A stretch of 64,000 nucleotides of DNA from Kappaphycus alvarezii (GCA_002205965.3 NADL03000743.1:124001-188000), one strand, 5' to 3'; positions 47,090 through 57,569 are shown, counted from the first letter of the stretch. Notes: generated by a model not told the origin, from the sequence alone. Made by a program: numbers and translations.

Positions 47090-48708
47090 ATGGATCCCGC
47101 AGATGTCTCGTTCCTTCTTGACGCTCTTACCAGCTCAACAAGCGCCGAGCGCTTTGGAGAGTTCCTTGCCCAACCCCCGTCCTCGAATCCACCGATCGCC
47201 GCAGCCTGCGGCATGCCACTTCTCGCTGGCCTACACCCTGACCCACTTTCTCCGCCTCCTCTTCTCAACGGCCCTAGTTTGGACAACCTTCTCCCCAACA
47301 TCGACTGTGGTCTCCCCGTTTCCGCTGTCACTGACGCTTCCTACCTCGATGACAATCCCACTCACTCTTCCCTTCCTCCAATACCAAAAAAGCGCTCTCG
47401 CGCAAAGTCCTCGGGTAGCTCCCCTCGAAAAGCAAAACGCGAAAGCCTTACCGCTTCCGCCCCGTCTCAGTCTACTCGCAACCTTTCCGTCGCTAGCGAT
47501 GTCTCCTCCTTGCCAAAGGCCTTATCAGCGGTTCAATCCCGCGAGCAAAGTTGCAAGTCCGAGCCCTCTATCAACAATTCGACATCCCCTCGGCCATCCG
47601 CACCATCCGATAACACGTCACTCGCAGTCAAGAACCAAAACCAGCTCTCTCCAGAAACCGCACCATCCTCCCATGCCTCCCAGCCGGCCTCTCCGGCTGC
47701 CCCGAAAAGTCACACTAGAAAGTGTCGTGAAAAGGTAACCCGGCAATTTGAAAATCTGCTCGAGGTGTTGCCTAGGACACCCAATGGGGTTGAAGTGAAA
47801 CACAAGGCTCAATACTTGAGTACACCATCAAAGTTTTCCGGGACTTGTTATTACGGAGGACTTCCCTTCAGGCTGAGATCTCCCTGGCTTCAAAGTCGGC
47901 TTTAAGACAATGGATGAATGCAACGATTGCGGTATATTCCCAAAACTTGTCTCGCAGTATGAAAAATGGACCGCACCCGCATGCACCAATCGCGGCAGTA
48001 CTGGAGCCGTTTGTCGGTCTATACTGTGTGAAAAAGGGCTGGGTGTATGGGGAGATGTGGTTGGTGAATTTAGAGACAGGACTTGTATCCCTGTCGTCTT
48101 GCGTCTTCAACACAGATGATGATGACGTGTTGCGACGACTGGATTTATTTGCGACAGAATCGAGGACAAAGTACACCGTACCCGCAAAGATAACCTCGGG
48201 ATGGTGAATAGAGTAATGGCTTCCCGTCGTCCTGAGTGGCTGAATGACCTCTCGTCAGATTCAGTCGTTTTGAGCGCGCGAATTTGGCAGGGGAGCATGG
48301 TTTGGTTGTTGCATCTGCGGTGCCCGTTACGCTCCCAACGGAGCTCTGCGCCGCCGTTCTGATTTTCGCGGATGTGGTTCCCATACCTACTCGACCGCAG
48401 ATCTGACGACCTTGTCGGACTACACCTCTACATTAGGATCGTACTATCAGCAGTACGTCAATGGTATTCAAGCGCAACGATTTGGACCTGTCCCTGAGGG
48501 CCCGAAGCCAGTGACGGAGTCTCTCGTCTCCCCTGGAAAGTTGAACAGTCCGCCAGACTGCGCTGCTTCCGTAGTTAGCACAGGTGAAGAACAAGTACGA
48601 AGCGGAGAAGGGTTGTACGGCGCGGCGCAGGCAGCAAATGGGGTGCCATCGGTATCTGAAACATCCACATCCCTCTTTGGGGAGACGGAATTCGTGGGAG
48701 TGCACTGA
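47090..48708 (+). CDS. bHLH transcription factor with C-terminal GAF-like domain; frame broken four times in homopolymers
   Basis: ATG at 47090 (MDPADVSFLLDALTSS) starts a Ser/Pro-rich N-terminus with an NLS-like KKRSRAKSSGSSPRKAKR near residues 100-117. A bHLH basic region and helix 1 follow (RKCREKVTRQFENLLEVLP, from residue 210), with loop RTPNGVEVKHKAQ. Helix 2 continues in the next register (EYTIKVFRDLLLRR). Further on, FVGLYCVKKGWVYGEMW, SRRPEWLNDLSSDSVV and GLVVASAVPVTLPTELCAAV resemble a GAF-type sensor domain as in plant-type bHLH regulators. The frame must drop by one base four times: AA at 47811, GGG at 48198, TTTT at 48268 and CCC at 48380. All are homopolymer contractions, so the gene is probably intact, about 540 residues and intronless. 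Likely a nuclear DNA-binding regulator; DNA target and ligand unknown. Confidence 0.8.
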
Positions 48709-49280
48709 GGCCTTCAAGATTCCCCATGTCGAAGTTGGAATCACTGAGAAAGCTAGTGAGGAGGTGCCCTAGTTTGTGTACCTTCTAGAAGTGTCTTTGT
48801 GTTGCCTAGATCTCGGACAACAGCGCAGACTGGAAACGGCCACTTTCGAATAATGATTCCCTTGTGGTCAAGTGTAATGGTCGGCAACATGGGAAGCATG
48901 ACTCTCCGAACGGCTACTGGCACATTCGTCTGCCTTCCGGCCGCTCAAGCTGAAAATAACATTCAGCACCACTCCGATATCCCACCGGAGTTCAGAGAGT
49001 TGAAAATGCGAATTTCGAGGCGGAGTATCACGGCAGAGAGATAGCCTTGCGAGATGTGCATTATTAGCACGCACTCTTGCCAGCCCATGGTACGGATTGC
49101 AATGGTTTACTGGTGAACAAATGTAGGACAGGATAGATCAGATACGACGCTGGTAAAGCAAGCAAACATCAATCCAAGTGAGAGCCCCCCTTGGACGGTA
49201 CTGTGGCTACGACTTCCTTTCAGACAAGAGTCTCTGAAAGAAATCTGACTGAACTGGGACTTGCGCTGCACGCGATACTC
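48709..49280. other. Intergenic stretch between convergent genes
   Basis: A plus frame at 48799-49044 ends in DIPPEFRELKMRISRRSITA and has protein-like composition. It may be a further exon or remnant but lacks a start and any recognised domain. No clear terminator or polyadenylation signal is visible. Confidence 0.35.
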
Positions 49281-49283
49281 GTG

Positions 49284-50031
49284 TTACATCTTCAACCTGT
49301 CCTTCGGGAAGTTTGTGACCATCGCCCCCTGGGACCGAAGTTTGTCTTCTATTTTGCGCAACCAGTTCTGCTTTTCTTGAAGAAAGTCCCGTTTCGTCTG
49401 CGACTCAATTCGCGCCTCTCCTGCCCGAGCTGATGGCAATGTCAATTTCTCCTTGTCGACTGTTTCTAGGGTTCGCCTGATCCGGTCGTAATCAACACGC
49501 AAGGCATCAGTGACAGCACGAATTTTTGCTTCGGAATCCCAGGCAGGTGGGACTACTACCTCCTTTCCCAGGCATGCATCACCAAACGCCTTCCTCAACG
49601 CACCGCTCTCTATTTGCTCCCTGCCCACCCAAGCCTCCAATACTGCCTGAACGACAAGCAAACTCTTCCCCCGGCTACCAAACCCAGGCCTCCTGCTCGC
49701 AATGCTGCCATTCGAATTGCGCAGATGGTCTCTTCACTTTTCGCAACAACCGCTACTACAAAATTGGTGGCTGTCGGACTGTGGACTGACTCAATGATGC
49801 GCTGCAGCTGAGATGCATTTTGAACAACTGCGATGCAGCGACAGGCAGGATCTAGTTTCATTAAACGCAGTACAGACAGATCACAGGTGAGGGCCGATTG
49901 AGAGCGACGAAAGAGCCCTGAAAAGCTGGGTGATAGCGATGCGCGAGCATCTTCGGTGCCGACGATAAGAGTTTGGGGATACGTGGCGGAGGGCTGCAAT
50001 GGCTTGAGGCTTCACGCCAGGCCTGGAGCAT
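49284..50031 (-). CDS. Unknown protein, about 250 residues; frame broken twice in homopolymers
   Basis: Convergent with the bHLH gene. The most plausible start is the minus-strand ATG at 50031 (MLQAWREASSHC). The frame moves at GGGG 49975-49978 into TLIVGTEDARASLSPSFSG and SALTCDLSVLRLMKLDPAC. It moves again at CCCCC 49668-49672 into LLVVQAVLEAWVGREQIE. It then continues through a charged, helical segment (AKIRAVTDALRVDYDRIRR, then QTKRDFLQEKQNWLRKIEDK) to the stop at 49284. Both shifts are single-base losses in homopolymers. The C-terminal half looks like a coiled coil. No family is recognised; codon and amino-acid use are those of a genuine gene. Confidence 0.6.
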
Positions 50032-51065
50032 GTTGAGTTTGCTCTGAGTAGAGGCAGCTGGGTATGCGGACTGCAATACTGTAGTTGTACTGTGTATTGG
50101 CGGGGAGTGCGATTGCCAGCCAGCATTTATGAGAGGAACTCTATGGCATCAGTATATTAGGTGTCCGCGGAAAGATCCGACTATATTGCTAGATTTGGAA
50201 AATCCCATTACAGACGTTTCAGAATCAAATTTTCGGCGATGCGAACGGTTGGTGCAAACTGAATAAATTACAAATCTACAACCTCGGCCAATAAGATGGC
50301 ATGAAATTTGGTAATTCCGGATAAATTTGTTACGGCTTGAGTGCCTAACAAATTGACAAATCTGTTTAAAGTGCTGTTCGTACTGTACAGTTGTCGTCTA
50401 CTCACTGGTATAGCTGTCCACGCTGGACAGGTGACATACGTATTGGGGAACGTATGCGCTCTTTCAGAGTTGCATTGCTGTACAGTATACTGTACTGTGT
50501 TGCGTAGGGGAGAACGCACACCGGTTGAAGTTGAATGCAAGATGACTTTACTTGAATGGGTTAGTATACTTAATTCTCCTGCTAAGAGCAATTTGGGGGA
50601 ACAGGGTGGAACTAAACATAACAGGGAAGAGGCCTAACTTGCGTAGGGACGGAGAAACCATGAGAACAGGGGTTCTCTGGAACATACTAACTTGCACGTT
50701 GCGGCATTAAGACTCACTCAAGACCCCTTCCGGCAGATGACTTTACTTGCATTACTGAGAGCTGAGGCGCCATCTGTCAAATGCAGAGTGCATTGGGGAA
50801 GTCGTGGAGCTCACGACTGAGCAGAGCGCGTAGTCTATTAAAGCTCGAGTTAGAGGACCTCCTTGGGGAGGAGGAGGGCAACCGGCTTCTTGTGCCGAAT
50901 CCGTGTGTCTGGTTCCATCACCCCTTTATCTCACATCACCGGTCCCTGGTTGATCTCTGAGCCTCTAGCTCCACATCATACCCGTCATCCCTATATCGGG
51001 CCGCTGTATTCTTTAACAGTACTATACCTTTGCAGATGCCATATCTGACAATTCTGTCCAGCCAT
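50032..51065. other. Intergenic stretch with GTAC microrepeats
   Basis: No gene. CTGTAC/GTACAGT words occur at 50380-50390 and 50478-50499. This is the only stretch between the unknown minus-strand gene and the Harbinger element, so it would hold that gene's promoter. Confidence 0.5.
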
Positions 51066-51400
51066 TGAGAGCATCTCCAACGGGCTTCAGCAAAGCGGTA
51101 AAAAAGTATTTTGCTGCCTCTACAATCTCCACCGGGGGGAAAATAGGAGCAAAATTTTGAACAGGTTCGTATTTCTGAACCAACTTGTCCTGATTTGGTT
51201 CGGAAATAGGTACCTGTTCAAAAGAACGGTGGTAAAGCACTATCCACGTGCGAGGCTGTGAATGGCCCGAGAGCTGGGGTTTTGGCGCCAAAGAAGCGAA
51301 ACACTAAATCTTGAATGAATAGATTGTAGTATTCCACTGTCTTTCCCTTCTTCCACTCTGTGGTGAAGAAACAACTTGTTGCAGAAACCGATTATACGCA

Positions 51401-52180
51401 ATGGAAACAAAAAAATCTACTAAAAGAGGACCAAGCTTCTCACCTCAAGAAGACACAGCAATTGCAAGAGCGTTTATCAAGACATCAGAAGACTCAATTA
51501 TTGGAAACGACCGAAAAAGAAGCTGGTCTAGGACGCCATTGCAAAGCTCTACAACGAGCATTATAAACAACCAAACCGTGCCCTGCGTTCTACATAGTCT
51601 TTACGCAATCGTGTTAAACTTTTGTCCACAAAAAGAACTCTGTTTTCTGGTTGCTTTGCGCGTGTTCAACGGCTCAATCCTGAATCAGGATATAACGCAA
51701 AAGATTCGCAGCGAATGGAAACAGCACTCTACAGCGGTATCAAAATGAAGTCGCCAACAGATGACGTAGGAGAGCCTTTCAAATTCATTGAAGCGTTGGA
51801 AGTTCTGAGAAAGCATCCAAAGTTTGCTTCAGAAACGGAGTCGTTAAATGAACGTCTGACTACGTCTACTGAGAGCAAAAAACTAGAGGTAGAGGCTACA
51901 AGGAAAGATGAGCAAGACAGTGCCGTCGAAGAGGTTAAACAAGTGCGAAGATCCGTCGTTACCGAACGCATACTGGGCCACAAAGCTGCAAAAGCAGAGT
52001 TTATTAAGCAGAAACACTATGAAGAGAAGATCAAGGTGGACGAAGTGGCGTTGAAGCTGCAAAATAGACGAGCGGAACAGATACAGAGATAGAACGACAT
52101 TTCCTTGTTCACTGTTTGTGCAGATAACAGACCTGAAGCCGCCGATTTTTTCCGTATTTCCCGCAAGAGAGTCTAAGACA
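51401..52180 (+). pseudogene. Harbinger ORF1 (Myb/SANT-like, NAM-associated) protein
   Basis: ATG at 51401 opens with STKRGPSFSPQEDTAIARAF, the Myb-like trihelix seen in Harbinger ORF1 and NAM-associated proteins. After a register change the helix DAIAKLYNEHYKQPNRALRS follows. From 51622 a long frame carries SGYNAKDSQRMETALYSG, GEPFKFIEALEVLRKHPKFA and a charged coiled coil. It ends at TAG 52090-52092, beyond which the same frame continues with NDISLFTVCADNRPEAADFF, the usual C-terminus, so the TAG is probably a mutation. The protein binds element ends and recruits the transposase in characterised Harbingers. Confidence 0.8.
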
Positions 52181-52479
52181 AACTCAAAGAAGGCGAGGCA
52201 ACCATGGAGAAAGCAGGTAAGAGATCGAATGATTATGTTCCAAATGACAAAAAGTCCGATGAAACACAGTTAGATTTCGATGCGGTCGGTGACACCCTGT
52301 GGCGTTGGCCGAAAAATAGTGACGGAAAGGGCCTATTTCTACTCTGAAATTGCGAGAAGTGCGGCAGAATCTTTCAAAAGTCTCACAAGGGGCGGTGAGC
52401 GCCGTAGTGAGCTTGTGAGCGAAAGAATTTTTGTTTTGATCGTGCAGGGAGGCACTCGTCTTCTTCTAAGATACTCAAA

Positions 52480-53893
52480 CGAGTTTTTCGTTTTATAAAT
52501 TCCGTGGAGAGCCGACAAATGATCTATGACGTCTTTTTTCTGACATGCGTGCTTATATTCGTCCCCCAATAACTCTTTTCCTATGCAAAGGTCAACAATG
52601 GAGCCCGCGACGATCTCTACTTCCATTTTATTGCCCTAAACAGGTTCTCCGAAGTGAAAAACTTGTGCTTCAGCGTACGTCCCACTAGTAGCCAATGCCC
52701 ATGCTTCCTACTCGTCCGTTAAACCCTCCTCAACCATCATATTATGCAGCACTATGCAGCAGTACATTATGTTGCTCATTGTTGATACATACCAAAACCT
52801 TGACGGCCTTTGCAGAATATGCCAACGTCGTTGAAGAACCCCGAAAGCTCTTTCGATATTTTTCCTCCGCCCCTCTTGACGAGCCGCAAGAACTTTCTCC
52901 GTCTTATTTACTGGTTCTTGAACTGTGTGAATAAATATGGGATACTTGGGATACAATCCTTCGCAGAGAAAGAACGGAATATCCTTCTCCTTGCCATTCA
53001 AAGTGTACGAAACTTTGGGAGGTAATGATACATCTGTAATCTTGTTAAGAAGCGGTGACCTCTCCAGAACATTAAGGTCATCAGCACTCCTGGGGTCCCA
53101 AAGAAGGCGTGCCAAATTTAGAGCTTATCGTCCGCAATAACTTCCAACGTGAGACCATGTTTCTTTTCCTTACCTTGGTACTATCCTCTCCACCCAACTG
53201 GACAGTTCTTCCATATCCACTTGCAACAATCAATGCTTCTAATCATTCCAGGAAAGCCCATCCTGCGGGTTCTACGCAATATTTTCTGCAAGTCAATTGC
53301 TGTTGGAGAATTAGGTTATTGTTCCTTGAACGTGTCTAAAACCTTTCAGAAAAGCGCTGTAAGCACTCCTATGCTGTTGACTCTGCCATACGGATGAACT
53401 CGTCAACAATATCTTATGCATTGCCGTAGGCGAGAAGCCTCAAAGCAGCTGCTAACTGTTGGTCCGTTCGAAAACCTACAGTTCCTGTGCAATCTGTCTT
53501 GGTTTTGAAATAGGAATACCGTTTTTGCAGTTTGTTGCACAAATTTTGAAAGACTCGTTTGGACACGCGAAAGCGTCTCCGGAAGTGACCTTCATGATAA
53601 ACGGGTTGATTGCAAAGGTAGTCATGGAGTAACTGGCGATACCCTTGCTCACGGTTTCGGTCAAGATTGGGGCTTCGATTTGCGGCAGACCCTCCATGAG
53701 TTTTGTCCTATCTACTCTCTGAGCTGCTCAATGCGGATTGTAGCAGCTCCTTGAGGGCTTCATCAAGCTCGTAGTTGATCAGCTCAAACATGAGAGGGTT
53801 TGGTGTTGTTTCCGTTGGAGATGGAAACAAGGGGAAACGAATCAGCAAATAAGCAAAAAACCATAGCCATTTACTGCTCGCCACGTTGGCCAT
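52480..53893 (-). pseudogene. Harbinger transposase (DDE_Tnp_4)
   Basis: Read minus from 53893. The N-terminal frame MFELINYELDEALKELL ends at a stop. Then RRRFRVSKRVFQNLCNKLQK and LLAALRLLAYGNAYDIVDEF (helical N-domain) follow, then MAESTAYECLQRF. The first catalytic Asp lies in SIDCCKWIWKNCP (GAT complement 53229-53231). The open frame 53115-52708 carries the second Asp in DDLNVLERSPLL and the catalytic Glu in NIERAFGVLQRRWHIL, then MSNIMYCCIVLHNMMVEEG. A C-terminal frame 52626-52339 has DVIDHLSALHG. The three catalytic residues are all present, but several frameshifts and stops interrupt the protein. Confidence 0.88.
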
Positions 53894-54099
53894 GTTTTGC
53901 TTACTTGCTATCAGTTATTTGTTGCCGTTGGAGATGCTCTAAAATGGAAAGTCAAGACATCAATGTCATGATGGAAATTGCCTGAGTCCTAGTGGCTGTG
54001 GTCTCCGCTCGACGGGAACTAAAGAATTCAGAAATGGCGCCCAGTTCAGCCTCGTTACAAAAAAATGTTCACTTGTGTGTCCTCGTTCATTCCTTTCGC

Positions 54100-55000
54100 A
54101 GACAACATGGCAGCGGCTGCTTTCAAGTAGAACGTCTTCAGATTTTGTTATATCTTTAAACTCCGATCGAGATACGTTACCGTTGCATCTGTCCGTCTAC
54201 AGAATGCGTAAACCCTGGAAGCCCATATAAAAGGAGTTCAAGCACGCATGGAAGAAATACGATCCTCAGACCATTCGATGTCTTAGCAGTGGTGTAATGA
54301 TACATAAAAGCATCTTACCGACAATATTCTTTCCCTCCATTGTTCAGAGTCCCGCAGAGCACAGTTTGCGCCTAGTTTGGACATGGTCTCGAAGTACTTT
54401 CGATTGTGTCGGGAAAAAACCCACCCAGATTTAAGAGTAGATTGGGCTAGTCATTTGGAGATGGAAGAATCCACCTTTCGCTTAAAAGAAACAGGCCCAA
54501 AGAGCTTTGCCTTGAGGGTGTTTTTGTAGTGGTGGATGGAGGTCGTTCACCATGCAAAGACTGCACTGACATTAATCTTCGGAATGTATGCTATGAGAAA
54601 TACTCGGGAAATGTGGAGGTGACAAATCTACTGGCATTCAATTTTAGTGGGGAGCTAATTCACGCAGCTTTTTACTTCATTACGTAATGGATCGACGACA
54701 ATGTACCTAAGGAAATTGTACTGATTTATTTTATTCTTGATGATGATGATACTCCACAATGAAAAGCTGTTTTAGGCGATTCTGCGTTTGGAGCAAGTTT
54801 AAGGGATATGAAAGGAAAGATATTCAGGAGACGTATGAAAACAGAGACAAATTAGATTCCGGTTTCCATTAAGATAAAGGCAATGGTCCTCATTCTGCGA
54901 CTAATAATGCCCAACGAGCGCCAAAGCGCTGGGTCGGATGTAAGATCACTGAAGGCACCATTTGGGCGCTTGGTTTACTGCTCTCCCTAGATAGCTACGT
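54100..55000 (+). pseudogene. Second DDE_Tnp_4-type transposase relic
   Basis: A plus-strand reading between about 54530 and 54990 gives FVVVDGGRSPCKDCTDINLR (first Asp and flanking region). It continues with YEKYSGNVEVTNLLAFNFSG, then ILDDDDTPQ, VLGDSAFGASLRDMKGKI and finally VRSLKAPFGRL. These match in order the DDE superfamily transposases with a 'G-D-x-A/S-F' second-Asp motif and an 'R-Q-S-A-x-W-x-x-R-S-L-x-x-x-F-G-R-L' C-terminal Glu-region. The catalytic Glu position appears altered (SAGSDV). Stops and frameshifts are frequent. It starts directly beyond the Harbinger right end and is a different family. Confidence 0.65.
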
Positions 55001-56078
55001 TAGACGCCAAATTTTATTATTCATGCAAATATCCTTAACCTAAGCATCCAGACACTTTGTCTAAACCAGATAAGGTCCACATTTGCAGATCCCTGCATCC
55101 CTAAAATCCCTGGGTAGAACGTCTTTTAAAGCGACAAACGTATTAAGAATACTTGCGCTGGAACCAAGGGGTGAGGACAATTTCTGCGGGAACCCGATCT
55201 TTCCCAGCAGGACGCCCGCGCAAGCGGAAGATCCTGGTAAAAGTAGTAACAAGGGCCATCGTTGTGCAAATTTTTGGTCTAAAAGCGACATAACACACCT
55301 AAGCATAGAGCCTTTGCGATCATGAACCAATACATATGAGCATCTGCTTCATTTCTGAAATGTTCAAGTACTCTTTATGGCAATTGCAACCAGGCTCGAA
55401 AAAAGGCCGCCTTACACCATGAGCATATCTATAATGCGCTGAACACGCGGACATGTTGGCTTTGTAAGCTGCTCTTATCACCGCTGTCGGAAATTCAATC
55501 ACTGAAAATCTCTCTCTCGTAATGCGTGCGTCAGCAATTGATCCCACACGAGGAGGACGCCATGCTAGTGGGAAAGAAGTGCGTTGGTAGGAAGAGGCGT
55601 GAGAATGCAGGTAGCTAGCAGGAGAAGGATGGGAGTAGGTTGAGAAGTGAGAGAATTTCGAGGGTCGCGCAGGCTCAGAGGGTGCTTCAATGGACGTTTG
55701 GAGCGGAATTTTTGACGACCAAAGTCAGATTGCAGCGTGTGCGTAATCGGAGTGCGGGAACGTAGCTTTGAATTGAAGCTCAGGAGGCGCTCGCATCTTG
55801 GCGGTGATAAATTGCTTCCGGATGCAGTACGGGTGAGATCATTTTAAGAGTTTACGTCTTGTGTCAGTCAATGCGTCACCCCGACTGAAGCTCAAGCAGG
55901 AGTGCTGCACGCAGCACATGAACTGGTTGGTCAATTGGACTTGTGTACGACGAGACAGGTTGATGATGAGAGGTTTTGGTGGCTTAGGACGGTAAGGGAT
56001 GTGTAGTACTGTACAGTGCCATCGCGGGAGCACTCAGACTGTAAGGGGCGTGTCACGTGTAGAGGAGTGTAACAATTA
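55001..56078. other. Unassigned stretch
   Basis: Minus frames at 55061-55330, 55320-55547 and 55839-56164 lack recognisable domains. A GTACTGTACAGTGC word is at 56006-56018. Nothing else is supported. Confidence 0.45.
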
Positions 56079-56256
56079 CGACACCCCCCTTTTTGGCATA
56101 AAAAATAGAAGAAATCCTGCAATTGATGCAAAATCCTACCAAACATAGTCGTTTTATATATCATATAAAGGGGAAAAATTTCAAAAACGTTCGCTAATTA
56201 TTTTTAAAAAATATTTGAAAAAAGCTACCAGAGGGGGGGAAACCTGATTACGACAG
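56079..56256 (+). repeat. Left IR/DR of the Tc1 element
   Basis: Outer end CGACACCCCCCTTTTTGGCA, inner end GGAAACCTGATTACGACAG. Alignment to the complement of 57392-57567 is good at both ends, with moderate divergence in the A+T-rich middle. Confidence 0.85.
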
Positions 56257-56359
56257 TTGGTCAATACCCGAAGACATTGCGGTGTTCCCGCCATTTCTTG
56301 GATTCAAGAGTACTAGGGACCTGTTCAAGACAACTCATAGAGCCAGCAACAATCACAAT

Positions 56360-57360
56360 ATGGGTCACAAGACGGGTTTGACTGAAAGAGAGAAGGGAGG
56401 GATTATTGAGCTGAATGAGCTCAAACTTTCGATCGAAGAGATCGCGAGACGGATGAATCGGTCTCGTTTGGTTGTCGCATCGTTTCTAAAGGACAAAGGA
56501 CTATGGAATTCGAAAGAAGGGGACTGTAAACCATGAATTGAGTGATGCAGATAAACATCGCCTTTATCGGCAGGCTCCTAAATCGCTCACAAACTTAACC
56601 AAACTCAAGCATGACTTCTCGTTGCCTGCCACGGGCCGTCTTATACGTCAATTACTCTCTTCGGCGCCTAACTTTAAGTTTAAAAAGCTCAGACGATCCC
56701 GGCCCTCTCTCCAAGGCATATCCAAGCCCGTCTGGATTGGGCTCCGGAAAGGCATAAGTGGTCGTCTCAGCAGTGAGCTCGACTGGTTTTTTTGTATGAT
56801 AAGAGGTGGAATTTAAATGGCCTGGACGGTAATTAGTCTTATTGGCATGACCCTCGCTTCGAGAAAACGATCCTGTCGCGCCGTCAGAATGGCGGGGAGG
56901 GGTGATGGTTTGGGCGGCATTTTGTGAAGGTAGATACTTGAAATTGCTTTTCTAAATGGAAAATAGAATTCGTTTAAGTACTGTATGACATTTAAGATTC
57001 ATTTGGTTCCTTTTGTAACCTTTACGTTTCAGAGATCTTGGTAATTTTAGCAGGATAACGCTTCTATACTCAAAGTTAATGTGATCCCAGATTAGTTTGC
57101 ATCTAATAATATATATATTATGCCCTGGCCTACACGTTCCCCGACTGAAACCAAATTTAGAATTTATTTTGGGTGCTTTCTAGAAGAGTCCACGCCCACG
57201 GAAGGCAGTTTGACTCTGCACTTGACCTGAAGACGGTCATTCTCGTAGGGTGGGCTCATTTTAGGCGTGAGTTGCGTTATAATTTGGTCAAAAGTATGAC
57301 CAATCGATGCGGGGAGGTCCTGGAGAGTAGAGAAAGGAATGACAAGTACTGAGGCTGAAT
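56360..57360 (+). pseudogene. Tc1-type transposase (paired HTH plus DD34E)
   Basis: The likely start is the ATG of MGHKTGLTEREKGGI in the frame 56282-56536. The first HTH reads GLTEREKGGIIELNELKLSI then EEIARRMNRSRLVVASFL. The second HTH region follows at 56538 (LSDADKHRLYRQAPKSL, then TGRLIRQLLSSAPNFKFKKL). The first catalytic Asp is at 56798-56800, before KRWNLNG. The second is in QDNAS (57054-57056). The third position, expected Glu in the 'P-I-E-N-L-W' motif, is TAG (57158-57160), an amber codon. The Asp-to-Glu distance is 104 nt, i.e. DD34E with one base missing. The C-terminus reads RRVHAHGRQFDSALDLKTV and NLVKSMTNRCGEVLESR. Inactive as written. Confidence 0.88.
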
Positions 57361-57391
57361 TTTATCAGTTCCAACGCCGTAAGAGTGCTCC

Positions 57392-57567
57392 CTGTCGTAA
57401 TCAGGTTTCCTCCCCCTGGTAGCCTTTTCGAGTCTTTTTTTAAAAATAATCCTCCAATGTCGATGAAACTTTGCTCCTTTATATAATATATAAAAAGAAT
57501 AGTTTCGGCGTAGTATCGCCTTAATTGACCTATTTTTTATGTTTTTATGGAAAAAACGGGGGTGCCA
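57392..57567 (-). repeat. Right IR/DR of the Tc1 element
   Basis: The complement starts TGGCACCCCCGTTTT and ends GGAAACCTGATTACGACAGG. The outer DR (ATTATGGCA) has drifted, while the inner DR is intact. Confidence 0.85.
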
Positions 57568-57569
57568 TA

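Larger units (their letters stand above)
51069..53939. mobile_element. Complete PIF/Harbinger DNA transposon
   Basis: 2871 bp bounded by perfect 15-bp terminal inverted repeats, GAGCATCTCCAACGG at 51069-51083 and its complement at 53925-53939. These terminal bases are typical of PIF/Harbinger elements in plants and some protists. The flanking trinucleotides are TGA (51066-51068) and TAA (53940-53942), close to the expected 3-bp T-W-A duplication with one mismatch. It carries the two proteins the superfamily needs: a Myb/SANT-like ORF1 protein on plus and a DDE transposase on minus, in convergent arrangement. Both frames contain shifts and stops. Confidence 0.92.
56079..57567 (+). mobile_element. 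Tc1/mariner transposon with long IR/DR-type inverted repeats
   Basis: About 1.49 kb. The left inverted repeat is 56079-56256 and the right is 57392-57567, mostly alignable throughout. Each repeat carries the word ATTACGACA-like at both its outer and inner end (left outer CAATTACGACACCCCC, inner CTGATTACGACAG). This is the IR/DR layout, with two transposase sites per end about 170 bp apart, of Tc1 elements such as Sleeping Beauty. TA dinucleotides lie immediately outside (56077-56078 and 57568-57569), fitting a TA target. The interior encodes a Tc1 transposase on plus. Confidence 0.88.

Noticed and set aside
46669-47738. Long overlapping plus-strand frames (150 and 230 codons) and a minus frame of 112 codons around the bHLH start
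   Set aside because: They lie in other registers of the bHLH gene and its pyrimidine-rich leader; composition is Ser/Pro/Arg shadow coding with no domain.
57557-57567. GGGGGTGCC at the Tc1 right end as another copy of the ACCCC retroposon tail
   Set aside because: It is part of the Tc1 inverted repeat, matched by the left end at 56079-56090, and lacks the TAAAA part of the tail.
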